In this document: piece by piece, positions 23,164 to 30,394 of the stretch
How the letters are laid out: each line of letters opens with the position of its first letter
How positions within the stretch are numbered: position 1 is the first letter of the stretch
Origin: JACPIL01 sp964362365
GTDB lineage: Archaea; Nanobdellota; Nanobdellia; Woesearchaeales; GW2011-AR9
Length of the DNA: 30,613 nt
Direction of reading: 5' to 3'
Assembly: GCA_964362365.1 (NCBI GenBank)
Contig: CAYIEF010000008.1
Span: 1-30,613, forward strand
Translations under genes and position numbers: made by a program
Notes under the pieces: generated by a model
Database searches by the model: none
The model's input: the letters and a program-made list of their open reading frames with translations, nothing else
What the model was told of the DNA's origin: nothing

Positions 23164-23280
23164 TATAGGAAATAACTTTAATTTTTCGGTACGCCGAAAA
23201 GCAACTCTAAAGTTATTTTCTTATTAGGAAATCACTTAAGCTTTGATAATCTAACGATCATTTAAGTGATTTCCTATAAT
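23164..23280. repeat. 117-bp multi-hairpin element with inverted ends
   Basis: The ends are complementary (TTATAGGAAAT at the left, ATTTCCTATAA at the right). Inside are a 13-bp stem with one G-U (168-180 with 208-220 of the 23-kb block), enclosing a perfect 7-bp hairpin TTTTCGG-TACG-CCGAAAA (23183-23200), and a 14-bp perfect stem AGGAAATCACTTAA paired with 23262-23275. It fills the gap between the hjc stop and the tfe start. It could be a MITE-like element, a structured RNA or a terminator/regulator of tfe. Confidence 0.75.
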
Positions 23281-23296
23281 TTGGGTAGTGACGCTT

Positions 23297-23722
23297 TTAA
23301 ATATTTCGGTCTTCTTCCTTCTTTTGCAATTCAGAAACTCCCAATAATTCTTCTACCCTTAAGCCTTTCCGTTTAGCCAATTCCAACGATATGGCCCAGC
23401 ACTTGCCAGTATTTTCAATATCCTCTAACATCAGGAAATACCATGGCTCGCTGGGAAACTTCACTCCAACCCAGCCTTCCGCACCGAATTTATTGGAAAA
23501 TGTACGTAATTGCTCAATTTCTTCATCTAACAAGTATTTCTTACTCTCTGCCGTAACTTTACATTCAATCGCTACTCTGCGCATAGCATTCCCAGCTAAA
23601 ATATCTGGGGAAGGATACCTTTGTGAACCGCTGCCAGCTGCTCGTATGGCTGACCATCCATTTTGGTTGAAAAAATGAATCAGTTCTCGTTCGCCTTTAG
23701 AGCCTTTGGCTTTGGTGTTCAT
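23297..23722 (-). CDS. hjc: Holliday junction resolvase Hjc
   Basis: A 141-aa archaeal Hjc, a dimeric PD-(D/E)xK endonuclease that cuts four-way junctions. The N-terminal KGSKGERELIHFFNQNGW carries the catalytic Glu, PSPDILAG the Asp, and VAIECKVT the ExK pair, so all catalytic residues are present. A minus-strand TTAAATAA box at about 23742-23754 sits about 26 nt before the ATG at 23722. It lies upstream of tfe on the same strand with the hairpin element between them. Confidence 0.93.
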   Translation of the reverse strand: MNTKAKGSKGERELIHFFNQNGWSAIRAAGSGSQRYPSPDILAGNAMRRVAIECKVTAESKKYLLDEEIEQLRTFSNKFGAEGWVGVKFPSEPWYFLMLEDIENTGKCWAISLELAKRKGLRVEELLGVSELQKKEEDRNI

Positions 23723-23747
23723 AGTTGAAAGAAGAAAAAAGGATTAT

Positions 23748-23860
23748 TTAAGCTCTTCGAGGTTGGGATTTATTTTCTACATGGATCATGGCCATAATGA
23801 TTGCATCTTTCGTGTAATCTTTGCGCACTTCATATTTTCCTTTTTTTAAAAAGCGGGGGG
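23748..23860 (-). pseudogene. possible gene-end remnant upstream of hjc
   Basis: A minus-strand frame reads FLKKGKYEVRKDYTKDAIIM and on to a stop at 23748, and looks like a protein C-terminus. It has no acceptable start before it runs into the 3' end of the gene at 23864, and its stop overlaps the hjc TATA box. It may be a decayed gene end or chance. Confidence 0.25.
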
Positions 23861-23863
23861 AAG

Positions 23864-24136
23864 TTATTGTGGAGATAAAGTGAGTAGTTTAAAGTAGGAT
23901 ATTTCTCCGTTTAAAAACTTCAGCGCCTTTTCACGATCTTTGTAAGACGCAACATCCTTATTTTTATCGTAACTTAGAACACCGGATTCTTTAAGATGAT
24001 ATACAATACCTCTAGCCTCCACGCCAAAGCCGAAGAGTTTTTCGGCTGCAAGCTTCTTGTGCAGATAAGCTAAATTTACTTCTTGGTTTGGTTGTTCTTC
24101 TAAAATTTCAAGTAACCTTCTCGTCACCATAGCCAT
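23864..24136 (-). CDS. hypothetical small helical protein, possible winged helix
   Basis: A 90-aa product from the ATG at 24136. Sequence such as TRRLLEILEEQPNQEVNLAY, then GFGVEARGIVYHLKESGVLS and a terminal EKALKFLN segment, has the helix-turn-strand feel of a winged-helix DNA-binding domain, but no family is recognised. A TTAATAA element lies about 28 nt before 24136. An upstream ATG at 24187 adds 17 residues and lies nearer the divergent gene. The start is uncertain. Confidence 0.5.
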   Translation of the reverse strand: MAMVTRRLLEILEEQPNQEVNLAYLHKKLAAEKLFGFGVEARGIVYHLKESGVLSYDKNKDVASYKDREKALKFLNGEISYFKLLTLSPQ

Positions 24137-24218
24137 TGATAGAATTAATACCAATGGAAGCTTATTAACTTTATGATTTTGAGGCACTTAGTAAATTTAC
24201 TAAATTTCAACCAACAAA

Positions 24219-24229
24219 TTTTTAAATAG
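24219..24229 (+). promoter_or_regulatory. TATA box deciding the start at 24250
   Basis: TTTTTAAATAG is centred 26 nt before the ATG at 24250. The nearer ATG at 24235 would lie inside the predicted untranscribed region, so the second Met is the better start. Confidence 0.55.
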
Positions 24230-24249
24230 TTGGCATGAAGGATTATACT

Positions 24250-24939
24250 ATGGTAAGAAATCTTTTCAGAGTGACTTTATCTGAATATATCAATCAGAGG
24301 GGTACTGGGCAACCGATTCAACGTGAAGAAGCAATAGTCTATGATTTTATGCCTGTTGTTCTCGGAGATCGGTTCAGAACAGATGAGGTCCTATCGCGCA
24401 TGTTGTTACGTCCGGCACCAGAAGAGGGGCCATTTATGTTAAAGTCTAATGCTTATGAAACATTGGGGTTGAAATATGTTGACAGAGAAGAATTAATTCC
24501 AGCATTAGAGTGCTACAGAATTGCTTTAGACAGCAGAACCAGCTTCGCGACAGCAATTGCAAGAATACAAGGTAGTGCTTTACTCAATCAACGCGAGATC
24601 GCGCATATGGACACTTCAACTGACCTTGAACAAAAACTCGTAAGAGAAGTAGCGAAATCAAGGAGAATTTATGATCGGGTTGCTTACACCTCTTGGGTTG
24701 AAGGTTTGAGAACCGATCAAAAACAGTGGAGAAAATCAAATAAAGAAAAGTTTGGTTCTCCTGAATATGTTGAAGCTTGTTTGAAAATTGGAGAATATGA
24801 ACAGGCACTTCTAATTGCTAAAGATTTGGGTGATAAAAAGTTAATGAAGAAAGTGAAGCAAACACAACCTAAAGAAATTCTTGATGTTAAGTTTTTGAAA
24901 AAATATATTGATGACAATCATCCAGAACTCACAATTTAA
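24250..24939 (+). CDS. hypothetical protein, TPR-like helical
   Basis: A 229-aa predicted all-helical soluble protein. AYETLGLKYVDREELIPALE with CYRIALD (about 75-105), and later EACLKIGEYEQALLIAKDLG, look like tetratricopeptide-type helix pairs. TPR-like scaffolding is the only guess that can be supported. No catalytic motif, signal peptide or membrane segment is visible. It stands alone between a divergent small gene and dus. Confidence 0.6.
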   Translation: MVRNLFRVTLSEYINQRGTGQPIQREEAIVYDFMPVVLGDRFRTDEVLSRMLLRPAPEEGPFMLKSNAYETLGLKYVDREELIPALECYRIALDSRTSFATAIARIQGSALLNQREIAHMDTSTDLEQKLVREVAKSRRIYDRVAYTSWVEGLRTDQKQWRKSNKEKFGSPEYVEACLKIGEYEQALLIAKDLGDKKLMKKVKQTQPKEILDVKFLKKYIDDNHPELTI

Positions 24940-24989
24940 ATTAACTAACTCACACATACTTTTTTATTGCAACAGCATTTTTCAACTAC

Positions 24990-25928
24990 ATGTTACCTAA
25001 ATTTCCCTCAAAGGCATTCCTTGCTCCTATGTCCGGAGTAAGCAACCCTGCGCTTAGATTGATATGCAAAGAATTAGGAGCAGGACTAGTGGTAACCGAA
25101 TTTACTAACATCCATGCAGTTATTGCCAGAGAACAGGACATCCACAATTTCATTGAATTCTCTGAAAAAGAACGACCATTAGCCATCCAACTATTTGGCT
25201 CTGATCTAGAAGCGCTCAAAAGAGCTATTAAAATTGTCGAACCATATTTTGACATAATCGATTACAATATGGGCTGTCCTGCCGATCACATCACCCAGCA
25301 GATGGCTTGCTCTGCCTTGTTACAGCATCCAGATTTGACCAGAGGGATTTTCAAAACCATGCGTGCGGCAACAACTAAACCAGTAACCGTCAAAATCCGA
25401 GCAGGAGTAACCAAACCAGATAAATGGCAGGCTATTGCTCAAATTGCTGAAGAAGAAGGATTAAACATGATTACCTTCCATCCGCGCACAGTTAAAGAAG
25501 GATATTCAGGAACTTCTAACTGGGCTTTGATCAAGGAGATGAAGCAGATGGTTTCCATTCCGGTAGTTGGTAATGGAGATATCAGAACTCCTGAAGACGC
25601 CAAACGCATGTTAGATGAAACCGGCTGCGATTATGTCATGATCGGCAGAGAAGCGATGAGCAATCCATTTCTCTTCACCCAGATAAATCAATATTTAGAG
25701 ACAGGAAAATACCGCGGCTTATCTTCTAAGAAGAAAATCGAAACCTTCTTCCGTTATGTCAAATATGCCAAACAATATCCGACAATTAAAGTATATAATA
25801 TTAGAATGCAGGCCATGAACTTCTCCAAAGGCTGTCCTGGCGGAAAAGAATTACGAGGGAAATTACTTCAAGTGAAAGAGATTGCCGAGATAGAGAGGAT
25901 TATGAGAGAGTTTTATGAGGGGTTGTGA
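24990..25928 (+). CDS. tRNA-dihydrouridine synthase
   Basis: A 312-aa FMN-dependent Dus enzyme that reduces uridines in the tRNA D-loop. The TIM barrel begins AFLAPMSGVSNPALRLICKE, the active-site Cys is in DYNMGCPA (about 93-100), and VTVKIRAGV, ITFHPRT, VVGNGDIRTPEDA and YVMIGREAMSNPF are the flavin- and tRNA-binding segments. The C-terminal helical domain follows. Its last 11 codons plus 4 nt (25898-25932) recur exactly at 27095-27129, beyond a HEPN/MNT module that begins 10 nt after the stop. Confidence 0.93.
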   Translation: MLPKFPSKAFLAPMSGVSNPALRLICKELGAGLVVTEFTNIHAVIAREQDIHNFIEFSEKERPLAIQLFGSDLEALKRAIKIVEPYFDIIDYNMGCPADHITQQMACSALLQHPDLTRGIFKTMRAATTKPVTVKIRAGVTKPDKWQAIAQIAEEEGLNMITFHPRTVKEGYSGTSNWALIKEMKQMVSIPVVGNGDIRTPEDAKRMLDETGCDYVMIGREAMSNPFLFTQINQYLETGKYRGLSSKKKIETFFRYVKYAKQYPTIKVYNIRMQAMNFSKGCPGGKELRGKLLQVKEIAEIERIMREFYEGL

Positions 25929-25932
25929 ATAT
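25898..25932 (+). repeat. 35-bp direct repeat at dus 3' end, left copy
   Basis: Runs from GATTATGAGAGAG through the dus stop to GAATAT and is identical to 27095-27129. It marks the left border of the inserted HEPN/MNT module. Confidence 0.9.
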
Positions 25933-25938
25933 CCATAA

Positions 25939-26409
25939 TTATGATCTTCTTTGAAATTTATCTCTGATCTCATTAATTTTCTTCTCGTTTAATTTGATAA
26001 TAACCGACTTACACTTAACTAAAAATTCAGGAGTTTTTTGCATCATTTTATGGTATTGCTCATCCGGAACAGTCCTATCAATATAATACTGAGAATCAAC
26101 TCTTGCTTTCAAAGATTTTTCCATAAAATCTACTTCAGATTCTTGAAAATAGTCTTTAAGAAATCTTTTTGCAAATTCAATAGTACAGGAGTGAATTTCA
26201 CATTTTATCCCTATTTTTGTGAGAATAGCATAAAGCGAAAAGTAAATAGTATAATAAGCAGTTGAAATCTTCCAATCCTTAATAATATTCACTCGCATGG
26301 ACTCAAGAGCTTCTTCAGCTTTCTGGATATATGCATTGGCAAGATTTGAATTAGGCTCAATTAAACTTAGTCCTTCCTTCTTTCCCGTGCACCATTTTAT
26401 TTTATCCAT
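25939..26409 (-). CDS. HEPN-domain protein paired with wHTH-MNT
   Basis: A 156-aa helical protein. NLANAYIQKAEEALESMRV, DWKISTAYYTIYFSLYAILT, KIGIKCEIHSC and FAKRFL follow the pattern of the HEPN family that accompanies nucleotidyltransferases. The canonical R-x4-6-H RNase motif is not evident, so it may be a non-nucleolytic or diverged member. The ATG overlaps the upstream gene by 8 nt, indicating a single transcript. The module lies between two copies of the dus 3' end. Confidence 0.75.
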   Translation of the reverse strand: MDKIKWCTGKKEGLSLIEPNSNLANAYIQKAEEALESMRVNIIKDWKISTAYYTIYFSLYAILTKIGIKCEIHSCTIEFAKRFLKDYFQESEVDFMEKSLKARVDSQYYIDRTVPDEQYHKMMQKTPEFLVKCKSVIIKLNEKKINEIRDKFQRRS

Positions 26410-26992
26410 TTTTGAAAATCACTTCCATAAATTTTTCTGCATTAACAAAAACCACGTGGTTTTTTAAAACTTCTTTCAGAAGAATATCTTTTGTTACATT
26501 TTTCTCGAACGTTTTGAGGGGATAACATTTTACACTTATTTCTATACCAAAACTTTTTGAAACCTTTCTTATCTCCTCTTGGTTATAATCCCCAGCAACA
26601 AAAATATCTAAATCAGAACCTTCTTTTTCTAATCCCTTAACATAACTTCCAAAAATAAGAGCAATTCCTTTGATACAGGGGGTTATTTTCTCTATAATCT
26701 CCTTAACCAAAAGCCTTTTTTCTAAAAATGCAATTGCCTTGTATTGTTCTACAAAAACAAGATATCTTTTGGTAAAATCGCTAGGGTTTATTTTATAGCT
26801 CTTAATTTTTCCCCTTGTTTTTGATTCTATAACCCCTTTATTTTCCAAATCCTCAAGAATAAGCTGCGCCGTTCTTGGACTGATTTTTAACAATCTCTCA
26901 ACTTCCCTAATATAGTATTCCCTGCTAAAATCATTCGTGAACAGAGATAAGACCTGCAAGGTGTTTTCCGTCATCATAATTTTTTCATACAT
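26402..26992 (-). CDS. winged-helix MNT nucleotidyltransferase (antitoxin-like)
   Basis: A 196-aa fusion. Residues ~10-75 are a winged helix (YIREVERLLKISPRTAQLIL, EDLENKGVIESKTRGKIKSY), and residues ~105-150 form the minimal nucleotidyltransferase with FGSYVKGLEKEGSDLDIF (Gly-Ser and DxD intact). The wH should give DNA-binding autoregulation. A TTTATATATT box lies about 27 nt before the ATG at 26992, which is favoured over upstream starts at 27016. A perfect 14-bp palindrome is centred on this start codon. It partners with the HEPN gene downstream. Confidence 0.82.
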   Translation of the reverse strand: MYEKIMMTENTLQVLSLFTNDFSREYYIREVERLLKISPRTAQLILEDLENKGVIESKTRGKIKSYKINPSDFTKRYLVFVEQYKAIAFLEKRLLVKEIIEKITPCIKGIALIFGSYVKGLEKEGSDLDIFVAGDYNQEEIRKVSKSFGIEISVKCYPLKTFEKNVTKDILLKEVLKNHVVFVNAEKFMEVIFKNG

Positions 26993-26999
26993 ATGTATG
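26986..26999. promoter_or_regulatory. palindromic operator candidate over the start codon
   Basis: CATACATATGTATG is a perfect 14-bp palindrome covering the ATG at 26992 and the predicted transcription start. It is well placed for repression by the winged-helix domain encoded just downstream. Confidence 0.5.
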
Positions 27000-27070
27000 A
27001 TTAATAATACAATCAATATATAAATCTTTTGGTGGGTGTTTTTATAACAGAAATGTGCTTTAAATATCTT

Positions 27071-27125
27071 GAAAGAGACAGCGGAGATAGAACTGATTAT
27101 GAGAGAGTTTTATGAGGGGTTGTGA
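27071..27125 (+). pseudogene. duplicated 3' remnant of dus
   Basis: In frame this reads ETAEIELIMREFYEGL and a stop, matching the end of the Dus protein at 25928 (EIAEIERIMREFYEGL). The upstream part has diverged while the last 35 bp are identical. There is no start and no further Dus sequence. It is best read as the former end of dus, separated from its gene by the HEPN/MNT module. Confidence 0.85.
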
Positions 27126-27129
27126 ATAT
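27095..27129 (+). repeat. 35-bp direct repeat at dus 3' remnant, right copy
   Basis: Identical to 25898-25932 and forms the right border of the module. The repeat-to-repeat interval is 1162 bp. Confidence 0.9.
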
Positions 27130-27136
27130 TTTTTAC

Positions 27137-27790
27137 TTACTGTATCCGCACTTCCCTTTCCCACTTTTCTCTCGGCTGAGTATGCAATTCCCAATATTTC
27201 TGCGCGATCAAATCGGGATCATATTTAGTTCTAGGGGCAACTTTCCCAAACACACTAACTACCGCAACGTGGATTCCTTTTGGCTCATATTCTTGCGCTA
27301 AATTCATTGCATAATTCCATAAGGCCGCTTTTCCTGCGCTTAAAGAAACATAATTTAGATTGGGCTCATGAGCAAAACCTCCACCTGTGAAAAGAATAGT
27401 TCCTATTCCATTTTTCTCCATTTCCGGAAGAACTTGCTGTGTTGATAGTATTGCTCCACCCACATTCACCCGAAGATGATCCATAAATTCTTCTGCGCTG
27501 AGTGATGAGATAGTTTTCTCTAAAACTGCGGCATTATATACTAATACTTCTGTTGACCCTATTTTCTGCTTTATTTTTTTGAAAGCAAATTCTAACTTAT
27601 CAAAGTTGCCAGCATCCGCTACAAAGCTAGAGGCAAAGATATCATAACTCTTTTCTAAAATTGTACAATAATTATGCAGGTGATCCTGATTTCGGGAAAT
27701 CATAGCAATGTCATAATCTTCTCGAGCAAAACGCTTTGCTATTGAAAGTCCCATACCTGGCCCCATTCCTACAATAGTGCATAAAGACAT
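27137..27790 (-). CDS. SDR-family dehydrogenase-like protein lacking the catalytic Tyr
   Basis: A 217-aa Rossmann-fold protein of the short-chain dehydrogenase family. The nucleotide loop is GMGPGMG (about 7-13), and LVYNAAV takes the place of NNAG. Where active SDRs have YxxxK, this protein has LSAGK, so the catalytic Tyr is Leu while the Lys remains; a neighbouring Tyr two residues earlier could compensate. A minus-strand TTTAAAAATAA box about 26 nt upstream favours the ATG at 27790. Substrate unknown. The protein is slightly shorter than typical (about 250). Confidence 0.8.
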   Translation of the reverse strand: MSLCTIVGMGPGMGLSIAKRFAREDYDIAMISRNQDHLHNYCTILEKSYDIFASSFVADAGNFDKLEFAFKKIKQKIGSTEVLVYNAAVLEKTISSLSAEEFMDHLRVNVGGAILSTQQVLPEMEKNGIGTILFTGGGFAHEPNLNYVSLSAGKAALWNYAMNLAQEYEPKGIHVAVVSVFGKVAPRTKYDPDLIAQKYWELHTQPREKWEREVRIQ

Positions 27791-27835
27791 AATCAAATCA
27801 GAATTCTAATTATTTTTAAATTATATGTCAAGAAA

Positions 27836-28738
27836 TCACACCTTAATCTTCATAAAATCTTCTGCCACAACAGAATTGTCAAAATAAGTCCTTGCCTCTT
27901 CGATGATTTCTGAAGGTTCCTTATACCGCTGGCTAATATGAGTAATAATCAACTTCTGCACATTGTTCTCAGATGCAATTAATGCTGCCTGCCTAACTGT
28001 CATGTGTCTTGACTTTTCGCTCTTCTCCCTAATTTCATCTAAATGGGTTCCTTCGCAAATCAATAAATCTGCATCTTTAGCCAGTAAATCTGCTCCTTTG
28101 CAAGGAACGGTATCAGTAACATAACTTATTTTCTTTCCCAGAGTGGCGTAGGTTACATCTTTGGCTTTAATCTTTTTTCCTTTCACTGTTACGTCCTTGC
28201 CCTGCTGCAATTTTCCTAAGATCGGTCCTTCTAAGCCCAATTTTTTCGCTTTCGCTACATCAATACGCAATTTATCTTTCTCACGGAATCTATAACCAAC
28301 GCAAGGAACAGAATGCTCTAACTTTTGCACTTCCAATACAAAATCTTCTCCCTCGTACGCTTTTCTAGAGGAAACCTCATGTACTTCGTACGGAATAATA
28401 TCCTTGGCAGCAAAACTCTTAAACATATTAGTAAGATATGCCTTTGATCCTTTCGGCCCATAAATTTGCAAAACTTGTTCTTCCTCCTGCCCGGTCCTAT
28501 CAGCTCCCATAGTGCTCAATAATCCCGGAATACCAAAAACATGATCACCATGCCAGTGGGTAATACAAAGCCTGGTAATTTTAGCCGGCTTCACTCCAGC
28601 AATGCGCATCTGCCGTTGGATTCCTTCCCCGCAGTCAAATAAGATATTCTCTTTCTTGTAGCTCAACAAAACACCGGCATGGTTTCTAGCTTTAGTCGGC
28701 TGCATACATCCAGTTCCTAAAAAGGTAATTTCAACCAT
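27836..28738 (-). CDS. rnz: ribonuclease Z (tRNase Z)
   Basis: A 300-aa metallo-beta-lactamase-fold endonuclease that cuts the 3' trailer of pre-tRNA. The zinc motif THWHGDH (about 60-66), the opening ITFLGTGCMQPT, YVTDT, CEGTHLDE, the exosite-region KSRHMT and the final ITHISQRY are all present and give a full set of metal ligands. The ATG at 28738 shares one base with the stop of the HAD gene upstream (TGATG), so translation is coupled; GTG at 28741 is an alternative. Confidence 0.95.
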   Translation of the reverse strand: MVEITFLGTGCMQPTKARNHAGVLLSYKKENILFDCGEGIQRQMRIAGVKPAKITRLCITHWHGDHVFGIPGLLSTMGADRTGQEEEQVLQIYGPKGSKAYLTNMFKSFAAKDIIPYEVHEVSSRKAYEGEDFVLEVQKLEHSVPCVGYRFREKDKLRIDVAKAKKLGLEGPILGKLQQGKDVTVKGKKIKAKDVTYATLGKKISYVTDTVPCKGADLLAKDADLLICEGTHLDEIREKSEKSRHMTVRQAALIASENNVQKLIITHISQRYKEPSEIIEEARTYFDNSVVAEDFMKIKV

Positions 28739-29376
28739 CACTGGCTGAGAATACTTGATAATTCTTTAAGGTTTCTGATTTTTGGCTGGAAATGCTGGCG
28801 CTGCCTATGATCTATCAGAATCCCTTTAATGCCTGCTTCCTTGGCCGCTTCCATATCGCTCAGAATACTGTCTCCCACAAAGACACAGTCATCCGCTTCC
28901 AGCTTAGCTTCTTTCAAGACTTTTTTCAGAAACTTTTTATCAGTTTTAATCAATCCTAGATCACAGGACAAGAAAATATAATCAAATAACTCTCTAAGCT
29001 GAAACTTATCTAATACTTGATTTATAGAGAAATTATCAGTATTTGACACAAGGATCAGCTTATACTCTTGTTTTAGCTTTCCTAACTCTTCTATCACTTC
29101 TTCATAAGGCTTGGCCAGCATCCAAGACTTGTTCCACATGCCGATCAACGCTTCCATCTTCTCTTCGCTGCATCCAACTTTAAATTCTTCGCAGAGACTT
29201 TCAAAGGCTTCCCGCAGGGAATTGAATTTCTTGGTCATCATAGCCTGTTCCATTCTGCTTACGTACTCAGAAAAAGGAAGATCAATACTCAGAATCTGCT
29301 GCACTTGTTTTATGGGGCTCCATACTCCATTCTCCACTAACGTACCCCAGAAATCTAGTATAATAGCTTTAACCAT
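28738..29376 (-). CDS. HAD-superfamily hydrolase
   Basis: A 212-aa HAD phosphatase-like protein. Motif I is DFWGTLVE, in which the second Asp is replaced by Trp, a change seen in some archaeal HADs and expected to alter phosphomonoesterase chemistry. Motif II is LVSNTD, motif III the Lys in TDKKFLKKVL, motif IV FVGDSILSDMEAA. A helical cap of about 70 residues follows motif I. AAGGGGTGG is a Shine-Dalgarno just before the ATG at 29376, preferable to GTG at 29382. It is coupled to rnz. Substrate unknown. Confidence 0.85.
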   Translation of the reverse strand: MVKAIILDFWGTLVENGVWSPIKQVQQILSIDLPFSEYVSRMEQAMMTKKFNSLREAFESLCEEFKVGCSEEKMEALIGMWNKSWMLAKPYEEVIEELGKLKQEYKLILVSNTDNFSINQVLDKFQLRELFDYIFLSCDLGLIKTDKKFLKKVLKEAKLEADDCVFVGDSILSDMEAAKEAGIKGILIDHRQRQHFQPKIRNLKELSSILSQ

Positions 29377-29443
29377 ATCCACCCCTTTAAGCTTATTTTA
29401 TAGGGAAGTATTTATATTTTACTGAAAAATTGGAGCTTGGGAA

Positions 29444-29971
29444 TTAGTAATCAAATCTACTCGGTGGAAAACCTGATTCCGGTATGCGTTCTTCGTTTTC
29501 ATCTTCAATTCTGCGCGAACCCAGCATCATCCAGTCTTGTGGTTTGTATAAGGCTATAAGTTCTCTTGCTTTTCTAGGCATGCGCCAAACAACACCACCA
29601 TCAGAATCATAACCATCAATATAGGGGGTAGCATCAAAATTTGTAGCCCGTAGATCCAGCCATTTTAGTTTTGGCAATCGTCCTTCATAAACCGCTCTGG
29701 CTATGGAATGTACTCCTGCTGCTCTAATATCTGCATTGCCAGCTAGGCTAATCCAATGTAAATTATGAACATAAGAGCTTGATGCTAATGCAATTACATC
29801 AACATCTCCTAAGCCCAATCGTTCAAGATCCATAGAAATAACATTCTTTAATCGTTGTTCAGCAAAAAATTGCTGGGGATCTACATCAAAAGCTTGTATA
29901 TCAAGATGTTTATTAGTAATAGAATGGTTTCTTAAATATTCCGAGGCTCTCATTGTGATTAATTCTCTCAT
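29444..29971 (-). CDS. hypothetical protein with leucine-rich-repeat-like segments
   Basis: A 175-aa protein. LKNVISMDLERLGLGDVDVI, ALASSSYVHNLHWISLAGNA, DIRAAG and LPKLKWLDLRATNFDATPY have the spacing of two or three short leucine-rich repeats, followed by an acidic C-terminus. No signal peptide or membrane segment is visible. The start is blurred by an 18-bp tandem duplication that repeats the RELITM codons: ATG at 29971 or 29953. It has no coupled neighbour and may be part of the accessory tail of the window. Confidence 0.55.
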   Translation of the reverse strand: MRELITMRASEYLRNHSITNKHLDIQAFDVDPQQFFAEQRLKNVISMDLERLGLGDVDVIALASSSYVHNLHWISLAGNADIRAAGVHSIARAVYEGRLPKLKWLDLRATNFDATPYIDGYDSDGGVVWRMPRKARELIALYKPQDWMMLGSRRIEDENEERIPESGFPPSRFDY

Positions 29972-29983
29972 TGTGATTAATTC
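29948..29983 (-). repeat. 18-bp tandem duplication over a start codon
   Basis: TCTCATTGTGATTAATTC occurs twice head to tail (29948-29965, 29966-29983). It keeps the reading frame and gives two equivalent start codons 18 nt apart. Confidence 0.9.
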
Positions 29984-30067
29984 AGATAAAGCACTATATT
30001 TAAAATTATCGTAGTAATTCTCCCGATATAACTCTTAGAGGGATTACTTCAAAATCTCAAGAATAGC

Positions 30068-30077
30068 TTTAAATAAT
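30068..30077 (+). promoter_or_regulatory. TATA box of mntA-like gene 2
   Basis: TTTAAATAAT, 26 nt before the ATG at 30098. Surrounding sequence matches that at 20751-20780, so promoter and gene were duplicated together. Confidence 0.6.
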
Positions 30078-30097
30078 ATTATCACTTAACCTATCCT

Positions 30098-30394
30098 ATG
30101 AAAATCAAAGACAAACAACTGCAAAGAATCGCCAAAATAGCTATTCCTATCTTAAAGAAGAATGGAGTAGTGAAAGCAGGAATATTTGGATCTTACGCCA
30201 GGGGAGAAGCGAAGAAGAGAAGTGATGTTGATTTTCTGGTGAAAATAAAAGGAAGGAAGAGTCTCCTAGACGTAGTTGGTATCCAGCTTGATTTACAACA
30301 GAAACTTCATAGAAAAGTAGACCTTGTGGAGTACCAAGAGATTCATCCTTTACTTAAAAAACAAATTTTGAGTGAGGAAATCAAGATTTTATGA
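30098..30394 (+). CDS. MNT-domain nucleotidyltransferase antitoxin, second copy
   Basis: A 98-aa close paralogue of the protein at 20781-21077. It has the same N-terminus (MKIKDKQLQRIAKIAIPILK), and GSYARGEAKKRSDVDF carries intact Gly-Ser and DxD residues. Divergence is mostly in the C-terminal third. It overlaps the following HEPN gene by 4 nt as in the first locus. With its toxin apparently broken, it may now act as a solitary antitoxin or against the product of the first locus. Confidence 0.87.
   Translation: MKIKDKQLQRIAKIAIPILKKNGVVKAGIFGSYARGEAKKRSDVDFLVKIKGRKSLLDVVGIQLDLQQKLHRKVDLVEYQEIHPLLKKQILSEEIKIL

Noticed and set aside
26826..26852. ACCCCTTTATTTTCC, resembling an ORB element
   Set aside because: It lacks the second half of the dyad and lies inside the coding sequence of the wHTH-MNT gene.
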